Positions 59,126-64,000 of a DNA stretch of 64,000 nucleotides are shown piece by piece. Below the pieces are notes generated by a model. The model saw nothing but the letters and a program-made list of their open reading frames with translations. It had not been told where the DNA came from and made no database searches. How positions within the stretch are numbered: the first letter of the stretch is position 1; each line of letters begins with the position of its first letter. Origin of the DNA: Natranaerobius thermophilus JW/NM-WN-LF (GTDB taxonomy: Bacteria; Bacillota; Natranaerobiia; Natranaerobiales; Natranaerobiaceae); assembly GCF_000020005.1 (NCBI RefSeq), contig NC_010718.1, positions 1,307,001 through 1,371,000 of the forward strand, in the 5' to 3' direction. The translations under genes and the position numbers were made by a program.

Positions 59126-59386
59126 ATGAGTGAAAAAGAGGCCTTGATAAATCGATTACGTAGGATAGAAGGTCAAATAAAAGGTCTTCAAAAGATGGTA
59201 GAAGAAGAAAAATATTGTTCAGATATTTTGATGCAAGTTTCAGCAGTTAGATCAGCTGTTAATAATGTAGGAAAATTGGTTTTGGAAGAACATTTACGGA
59301 AGTGTATCGATTTACCTCAGGACGAAGAAGAACGGGAACGAGCAATTAAAGAATTAACTGAATTAATTGCCAAATACAGCAATTAA
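59126..59386 (+). CDS. CsoR/FrmR-family repressor, second copy
   Basis: This 86-residue all-helical regulator is related to the one at 33862 but more typical: LINRLRRIEGQIKGLQKMVE near residues 7-26 (DNA-contact helix) and ligands C31, H56 and C60 as in CsoR. It may sense Cu(I), or persulfide. No metal transporter lies beside it. It stands between 6S RNA and a small zinc-ribbon gene. RBS AGGGGG is in place. Confidence 0.86.
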   Translation: MSEKEALINRLRRIEGQIKGLQKMVEEEKYCSDILMQVSAVRSAVNNVGKLVLEEHLRKCIDLPQDEEERERAIKELTELIAKYSN

Positions 59387-59507
59387 TTTAACGTATGTAC
59401 TTAAAGGGTTTAAGTGTATCAAAAAAATTCAGAAAATTAACATTACGTTTCTCCCCCTAAACTGATAAAATTATTTGAAAGCCAATCCATGGATGGGAGG
59501 CGATCTT

Positions 59508-59663
59508 TTGGATCAGAAACTAAGTTTAATTGAATTTCTGTGCTTGACCTGCGGTTTCCAAGGATTAGGTGAAAAAAAGGCTGAAAATTCAGACTGCCCT
59601 AAGTGTCAGGGGAAATTGATCAGTTCTGAACAGATGAACCAAGTCAAAAAATTATTAGTCTGA
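59508..59663 (+). CDS. Small zinc-ribbon protein
   Basis: I do not know a named family for this 51-residue protein. It has two Cys pairs, LCLTCGFQ and DCPKCQGK, about 18 residues apart, a pattern of a zinc ribbon, with a helical tail. TTG 59508 follows GGGAGGCG by seven bases. A terminator follows, and mraZ begins behind it, so it is not part of the division operon. A regulatory or RNA-binding role is possible. Confidence 0.65.
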   Translation: MDQKLSLIEFLCLTCGFQGLGEKKAENSDCPKCQGKLISSEQMNQVKKLLV

Positions 59664-59694
59664 AAATTAAAACAAAATAAACTGTTAAGTATTT

Positions 59695-59728
59695 AAGCGA
59701 GGTTATAGACCTCGCTTTTTTTATTTTT
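59695..59728 (+). terminator. Intrinsic terminator before mraZ
   Basis: AAGCGAGGT at 59695-59703 pairs with ACCTCGCTT at 59709-59717 and is followed by TTTTT, ATTTTTTTT. Confidence 0.92.
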
Positions 59729-59773
59729 TTTGAAGTTTTATGAAGGAATATTTAAATAAGGCACGAAAAATAT

Positions 59774-59821
59774 AAGTGGGGGAAAGTGGTAGAAAGTGGT
59801 TAAATAATGGATGAAAGTGGT
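59774..59821 (+). promoter_or_regulatory. MraZ boxes
   Basis: AAGTGG occurs four times: AAGTGGG at 59774, AAAGTGGT at 59783 and 59793, and AAAGTGGT at 59814. The first three lie 10 bases apart and the fourth 21 bases further on, just before mraZ. This matches the repeated GTGG(T/G) operators bound by MraZ for autorepression of the division cluster. Confidence 0.85.
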
Positions 59822-59829
59822 GGATAAGT

Positions 59830-60261
59830 ATGTTCATGGGGGAATTTAGGCATAGCCTGGATAGCAAAGGCAGAGTAATTGTACCAGCCAAGTTTCGAAA
59901 AGGCCTAGGAGACAATTTCGTGGCTACACGAGGTTTAGATAACTGTATTTTTGTTTACCCCATGAACGAATGGAAGGTTTTAGAAGAAAAAATACGTCAA
60001 CTCCCCCTAACTAAATCCGATGCACGAGCTTTTAGCAGATTCTTCCTATCAGGAGCAAGTGAGTGTGAACTTGATAAACAGGGGAGAATAAGCTTACCAA
60101 GTAATTTAAGAGACTACGCAGCTTTACAAAAAGATGTAGTGATAATTGGAGTATCCAATCGAGTTGAGATTTGGAGTCAGGAGAAATGGGATAACTATCA
60201 GCAACAAGCTGAAAGTTCCTTTGAAAATATTGCCGAAGAGATTGTGGATTTTGATATATAG
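59830..60261 (+). CDS. mraZ: Transcriptional regulator MraZ
   Basis: This 143-residue protein has two AbrB-like SpoVT repeats: [22 protein letters not shown] (split) near residues 2-23 and [22 protein letters not shown] (split) near 76-97, each with the DxKGRxxxP-type core. It binds its own promoter repeats as an oligomer ring. The ATG is nine bases after the last MraZ box. It starts the division/cell-wall (dcw) cluster and rsmH follows. Confidence 0.95.
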   Translation: MFMGEFRHSLDSKGRVIVPAKFRKGLGDNFVATRGLDNCIFVYPMNEWKVLEEKIRQLPLTKSDARAFSRFFLSGASECELDKQGRISLPSNLRDYAALQKDVVIIGVSNRVEIWSQEKWDNYQQQAESSFENIAEEIVDFDI

Positions 60262-60299
60262 CCTGACATTAAAGGATAAAACAAGAAAGGTGATATACA

Positions 60300-61247
60300 A
60301 TGAATTTTAATCATGAACCGGTTATGATTGAAAAAACAATAGAATTATTAAAACCTGAGTCGGCTCAAGTTATTGTTGATGGAACCATGGGAGGAGCTGG
60401 CCACTCATTAAGAATTATTAATAGTTTACCTCCTGAAGGCATTCTAGTTGGTATTGACCAAGATCCAGATGCTTATGAAGCGGGAAAATCTCTGTTAGAG
60501 GCTTATGGAAATAAAGCTAAAGTTTTTAATGACAATTTTGTAAATATAAAACATATCTGTGAAAGAATTGGTATTCATTATGTGGACGGAATTTTACTAG
60601 ACTTAGGTGTTTCTAGTTATCAACTTGATAATAAAGACAGGGGTTTCACTTATCAAGAAAATGCACCTTTAGATATGAGAATGGATAAAAGCCAAAAGAT
60701 AACAGCTAGCGAAGTAGTTAACACTTATTCAGAGCAAAAATTAGCCGAGATAATCCGAGAATATGGGGAGGAAAAATGGGCACAGAGAATAGCACAATTT
60801 ATTGTTCAGGCCCGTCAAGATCAGGAGATAAATACAACACAAGAGTTAGTAAAAGTAATTAAGGCTGCAATACCTAAAGGAGCTAGAAAATCAGGGCCTC
60901 ATCCGGCAAAAAGGACATTTCAAGCCCTTAGAATACATGTTAACGGAGAGCTTGATAGTTTAAGAACGGCCATCCAAGAAGGGATTCGGTTACTAAGGGG
61001 TAAAGGTCGATTTGTAGTTATTACATTTCATTCTCTAGAAGACAGGATAGTCAAGCAAGAATTTAAAAAATTAGCTCAAACCTGCGTTTGTCCTACTAAA
61101 TTGCCGATATGCCAGTGTAAGGGAGAAGCTACAGTTAAATTACTAACAAAAAAACCTCTACTGCCAAGTCAAGGGGAAATAGAAATTAATCCTAGGGCAA
61201 GAAGTGCAAAATTAAGAGCAGTGGAGCGATTGGGTTCTAACAATTGA
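60300..61247 (+). CDS. rsmH: 16S rRNA (cytosine1402-N4)-methyltransferase
   Basis: This 315-residue enzyme (MraW) methylates C1402 of 16S rRNA. Seen: HEPVMIEKTIELL near residues 5-17, the SAM loop VDGTMGGAGHSLRI near 28-41, DGILLDLGVSSYQLD near 97-111, and VVITFHSLEDRIVKQEF near 238-254. A C-terminal Cys pair CVCPTKLPICQC is also family-typical. Second gene of the dcw cluster; the ftsL gene follows closely. Confidence 0.96.
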   Translation: MNFNHEPVMIEKTIELLKPESAQVIVDGTMGGAGHSLRIINSLPPEGILVGIDQDPDAYEAGKSLLEAYGNKAKVFNDNFVNIKHICERIGIHYVDGILLDLGVSSYQLDNKDRGFTYQENAPLDMRMDKSQKITASEVVNTYSEQKLAEIIREYGEEKWAQRIAQFIVQARQDQEINTTQELVKVIKAAIPKGARKSGPHPAKRTFQALRIHVNGELDSLRTAIQEGIRLLRGKGRFVVITFHSLEDRIVKQEFKKLAQTCVCPTKLPICQCKGEATVKLLTKKPLLPSQGEIEINPRARSAKLRAVERLGSNN

Positions 61248-61261
61248 AAGGGGTGAATATA

Positions 61262-61621
61262 TTGTATAAAAATCAAGTGACTGCCGAGGCAATACCTAAA
61301 ACTCATAGACAAACCGCACCCCAAAGAAGTCCCCAAGAACGTAAGAAAACTCGTAGTCGTCCCGTTGCTGTTCCTAAAACTGCTAAAATAAAATTTCTTG
61401 GTGTAGCTTTTTGTGCCTTTGCTTTAGCGATGCTTACTGTTGCTCATTTTGCCTTTGTAGCGCAGCTAAACTTTCAAATATCACAACTTGAAAATGAGTT
61501 GGAAGAGTTACATAATGAAAAAAACCATTTGGAAATGAAAATTGTGGAATTAAAATCTCATCAGAGAATAGAGCAATACGCCAAAGAAGAGTTAGAAATG
61601 AAGCGACCCGAATCTAAATAA
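61262..61621 (+). CDS. ftsL: Cell-division protein FtsL
   Basis: This 119-residue bitopic protein has a basic cytoplasmic part (about residues 1-48), one membrane segment IKFLGVAFCAFALAML followed by VAHFAFVAQ, and an outside coiled coil with heptad leucines (ISQLENELEELHNEKNHLEMKI). It belongs to the FtsLB complex that activates septal synthesis. TTG 61262 is chosen because AAAGGGGTG lies just upstream. The sequence family is poorly conserved, so location between rsmH and the penicillin-binding protein is the main support. Confidence 0.85.
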   Translation: MYKNQVTAEAIPKTHRQTAPQRSPQERKKTRSRPVAVPKTAKIKFLGVAFCAFALAMLTVAHFAFVAQLNFQISQLENELEELHNEKNHLEMKIVELKSHQRIEQYAKEELEMKRPESK

Positions 61622-61638
61622 GTTGGGAGTGGTGAGGA

Positions 61639-63753
61639 GTGGCAAAGAAGCGCCAACATCTCCTACCGACTAAAAGGAGACTTGTACTTATATTTTTCTT
61701 TGTACTATTAATTACGATCTCATTAATTAGTAGATTAGGATATATACAGCTGGTTATGGGGGAAGAATTACATGAAAAGGCTTGGGAGCAATGGAACAGA
61801 AGTATCCCCACAGGTTCACCTCGAGGAGAAATATTAGATCGGAATGGAGAATTACTAGTCGGTAGTGTAACGGCAGATAGTCTGATTGCTATTCCTCAAC
61901 AAATAGAAAACCCCCAGTTACTTTCGGAGAGGTTAGCGGCTATTCTAGATAGGGATCAGGAAGAACTTTTTGAAAAGCTGACAGAAGATACGGAACAGGT
62001 TATTGTCGAGCGGATATTAGATAAAGAAGACTCTAGGAAAGTTAAGGCCCTAGGTGACCCAGGTCTTAAAACTACTAGTGAAACCGAACGATATTATCCC
62101 CATGGGCGCCTAGCCTCACAAGTATTGGGGTTTGTTGGTGTAGATCAAGGTTGGGCGGGAATTGAATACCAATACGATGAGGAACTTAAGGGTCAAGAAG
62201 GATGGCTGATTTTTCAAGCGGATGCAAGACAACAAGAATTACCACATGGAGTCCAACAATTTGTTCCACCTAAAGACGGTCAGAAATTGCAAACTACTTT
62301 AGATAGTCGGATTCAATATATTATGGAACGCGAGCTAGAACGGGCTATGGTGGAATACAAACCAGAAGGAGCCATGGCAGTGGCTATGGAACCAAATACT
62401 GGTGAAATACTGGGAATGGCCAGTAAACCAGATTACTACCCTGGTGAATACAAAGATTTTGATGAATCATTACGAAGGATAACTCCAATCAATAATACTT
62501 TTGAACCTGGATCAACTTTTAAACTAGTAACTCTTTCAGCAGCAATAGAGGAAGGGAAATATAATCCCGATGAAGCTTTTTATTGTCCCGGACATATTGA
62601 AGTCTCTGGTGCAGAAATTGGATGTTGGACTGGTGATGGTCATGGTGCTATAGATTTTACAGAAGTTGTATATGGTTCTTGTAACCCTGGATTTGTTACA
62701 TTGGGTCAGCGTTTAGGAACTGAAACGTTATTTGATTATATTCAAGGGTACGGATTTGGATCTCGAACAGGTATTGACCTGCCGGGAGAAACGTTGGGAT
62801 TGTTATTTGGACCTGATCAAGTTGGTCCAGTTGAATTAGCAACAACTTCTTTCGGTCAGGGGATTTCAGTCACTCCTATACAGCAAGTTGTAGCAGTAAG
62901 TGCCATTGCCAACGGTGGTTATATTAATGAACCAAGAATTGCAGATAAATTTTTAGATGAAGAAGGAAATGTAGTTAAAGACAAAGAAGTTAATACCGTT
63001 CGTCGCGCCATCTCTGAAAAAACTTCTCAAGAAGTATCAGAAATTATGAGGGGAGTAGTAAATGAGGGAAGTGGCCAAAATGCAGCTATTGATGGTTATG
63101 AAATTGCTGGCAAAACGGGGACAGCGGAAAAGGTAGGTCCAGAAGGTGGGTATGTCCCTGGAGAACTAATAGTATCCTTTGTGGGATTTGCACCGGCTGA
63201 TGATCCTGAAATTCTAATTTATGTAGCTGTAGATACCCCTACTGAGGGGCCTGCTTGGGGTAGTCAAGTTGCAGCCCCCGTATTTAGAAATATGATGGTT
63301 GATATCTTGGACTATTTAGAAGTGCCTCCTTCTAAACCAGGGGAAATTGAAGAAGAGGTAAATTATGTAGAAGTCCCTAATCTTCTAAATATGGAATTTG
63401 AAGAGGCTGAGGAACATATAGATCAAACTGCCTTAGAGGTTGAATTAATAGGCGATGGTGAAACTATCACAGATCAGATCCCTGAACCCGGAGAACAAGT
63501 TCCTGAACAATCTTCATTAATTTTATATTTGGAAGCTACAGAAGACAGGGAGGAAGAGACAGTAACGGTACCTGATTTAAGGGGAAGAAGCATGCGAGAA
63601 ACGGGAGAAGTTTTAAATATGATGGGTTTAGAATTGAGAGAAGAAGGCAGTGGTATTGCTGTTACACAAAATCCGGAAAAGGGGACGAAAGTAGATAAAG
63701 GTACATCCGTAACTGTCCAGTTCGAACCTCCCGATGAATTCAATGAAGAGTAA
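61639..63753 (+). CDS. Septal penicillin-binding protein with PASTA domains
   Basis: This 704-residue transpeptidase of the FtsI/SpoVD class has one membrane segment near residues 12-33, a dimerisation domain (GSPRGEILDRNGELLVGSV near 58-76), and the catalytic domain with STFK near 291, SCN near 346 and KTGTAE near 492. Two PASTA domains close it (about 577-635 and 637-700). Only one such gene is here; sporulating Bacillus has separate pbpB and spoVD. It may serve both vegetative division and the spore cortex, or only one. GTG start after GGGAGTGGTGAGGAG. Confidence 0.92.
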   Translation: MAKKRQHLLPTKRRLVLIFFFVLLITISLISRLGYIQLVMGEELHEKAWEQWNRSIPTGSPRGEILDRNGELLVGSVTADSLIAIPQQIENPQLLSERLAAILDRDQEELFEKLTEDTEQVIVERILDKEDSRKVKALGDPGLKTTSETERYYPHGRLASQVLGFVGVDQGWAGIEYQYDEELKGQEGWLIFQADARQQELPHGVQQFVPPKDGQKLQTTLDSRIQYIMERELERAMVEYKPEGAMAVAMEPNTGEILGMASKPDYYPGEYKDFDESLRRITPINNTFEPGSTFKLVTLSAAIEEGKYNPDEAFYCPGHIEVSGAEIGCWTGDGHGAIDFTEVVYGSCNPGFVTLGQRLGTETLFDYIQGYGFGSRTGIDLPGETLGLLFGPDQVGPVELATTSFGQGISVTPIQQVVAVSAIANGGYINEPRIADKFLDEEGNVVKDKEVNTVRRAISEKTSQEVSEIMRGVVNEGSGQNAAIDGYEIAGKTGTAEKVGPEGGYVPGELIVSFVGFAPADDPEILIYVAVDTPTEGPAWGSQVAAPVFRNMMVDILDYLEVPPSKPGEIEEEVNYVEVPNLLNMEFEEAEEHIDQTALEVELIGDGETITDQIPEPGEQVPEQSSLILYLEATEDREEETVTVPDLRGRSMRETGEVLNMMGLELREEGSGIAVTQNPEKGTKVDKGTSVTVQFEPPDEFNEE

Positions 63754-63827
63754 GACATTAAATAACCTTCATAGATTAACAAGGTTAAACTATGAATCAA
63801 AAACAGAAATTAATAACAGGGAGAGGA

Positions 63828-64000
63828 GTGAAATTATCAAATTAGCCGATTTAGTAAAACCACTACTAAAAGTTAAAGTATTTGGCAAATTAGACGGTGA
63901 AATTTCCGGCCTGTCATACGACTCCCGATTTACTAAACCAGGCCAATTGTTCACATGTATCAAAGGAACAAAAGATGATGGACATAAGTATTTAGAAGAT
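63828..64000 (+). CDS. murE: UDP-MurNAc-tripeptide synthetase MurE, 5' part
   Basis: The frame that runs to the right edge encodes LADLVKPLLK, then GEISGLSYDSRFTKPGQLF and CIKGTKDDGHKYLED, the typical start of MurE, which adds the third residue (probably meso-DAP) to the peptidoglycan precursor. It has no ATG, GTG or TTG start back to pbp. A GTG at 63828 with AGGGAG before it reads MKLSN and stops. One more A in the AAA run at 63839-63841 would give MKLSKLADLVKPLLK, a normal MurE start. Otherwise ATT 63833 or ATC 63836 would be the start. The gene is cut by the window end. Confidence 0.8.

Noticed and set aside
1-64000. CRISPR arrays, insertion sequences and transposases
   Set aside because: No regularly spaced direct repeats with unique spacers and no DDE or serine/tyrosine recombinase gene were seen.

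Overview
The window reads as a stretch of a low-GC, anaerobic Gram-positive (Firmicutes/Clostridia-type) chromosome. The signs are strong purine-rich ribosome binding sites with frequent TTG and GTG starts, T-box control of a tRNA-synthetase operon, a 6S RNA gene directly after aspS, a small acid-soluble spore protein, an mraZ-rsmH-ftsL-pbp-murE division cluster, and LL-diaminopimelate aminotransferase. Proteins are noticeably rich in Asp and Glu. A salt-adapted anaerobe such as a member of the Natranaerobiales would fit, but that is inference only.

Positions 1-8310 are a more AT-rich accessory block with phage-type genes: a scaffold-like protein, a major capsid protein, a small HTH regulator, a lipoprotein, a membrane protein, a DUF5659-type protein, an archaeo-eukaryotic-primase-like replication protein, a PD-(D/E)XK nuclease, and small and large terminase subunits. 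It ends just before a tRNA-Val(TAC) gene. No tail, portal, lysis or integrase gene is visible in this part. Iteron-like repeats, hairpins and tandem repeats lie between its genes. It may be a compact satellite, a remnant, or the right part of a larger element cut by the window edge.

Positions 8600-29150 are metabolic and housekeeping genes. They include a macro-domain hydrolase and a three-gene NADH/NADPH/ferredoxin oxidoreductase operon (NuoE-like, NuoF-like and a large NuoG/GltD-like fusion) that resembles Stn-type electron-bifurcating transhydrogenases and has a Rex-like box upstream. A CBS-domain pyrophosphatase, argS, and a convergent pair for C35 terpenoid synthesis (DUF2600/YtpB-like synthase plus polyprenyl diphosphate synthase) follow. 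Then come several conserved proteins, a spore-protein gene, and a CcdA/thioredoxin-lipoprotein pair.

Positions 28500-32750 form a molybdenum-cofactor cluster (mobA, a Moco riboswitch, moaA, a MOSC protein, mobB) followed by a MeaB-type GTPase and an RseC-like protein. Positions 32759-36448 hold a DMT exporter, a CsoR-type repressor with palindromes between them, and dapL-asd. Positions 36575-40575 carry a complete bacillithiol operon (bshC, bshB1, bshA) followed by an Rrf2-type regulator. Next are ogt, lgt, aroC, aroB, and an unusual trio: an ABC-class ATPase, a SpoIIE-type phosphatase and a small P-loop protein.

Positions 47140-59090 run secD, secF, recJ, relA, dtd, an MBL-fold hydrolase, then T-box-hisS-aspS and 6S RNA. 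A second CsoR-type regulator and a zinc-ribbon protein precede the mraZ-led division/cell-wall cluster, which has clear MraZ boxes. The window ends inside murE, whose start is abnormal.
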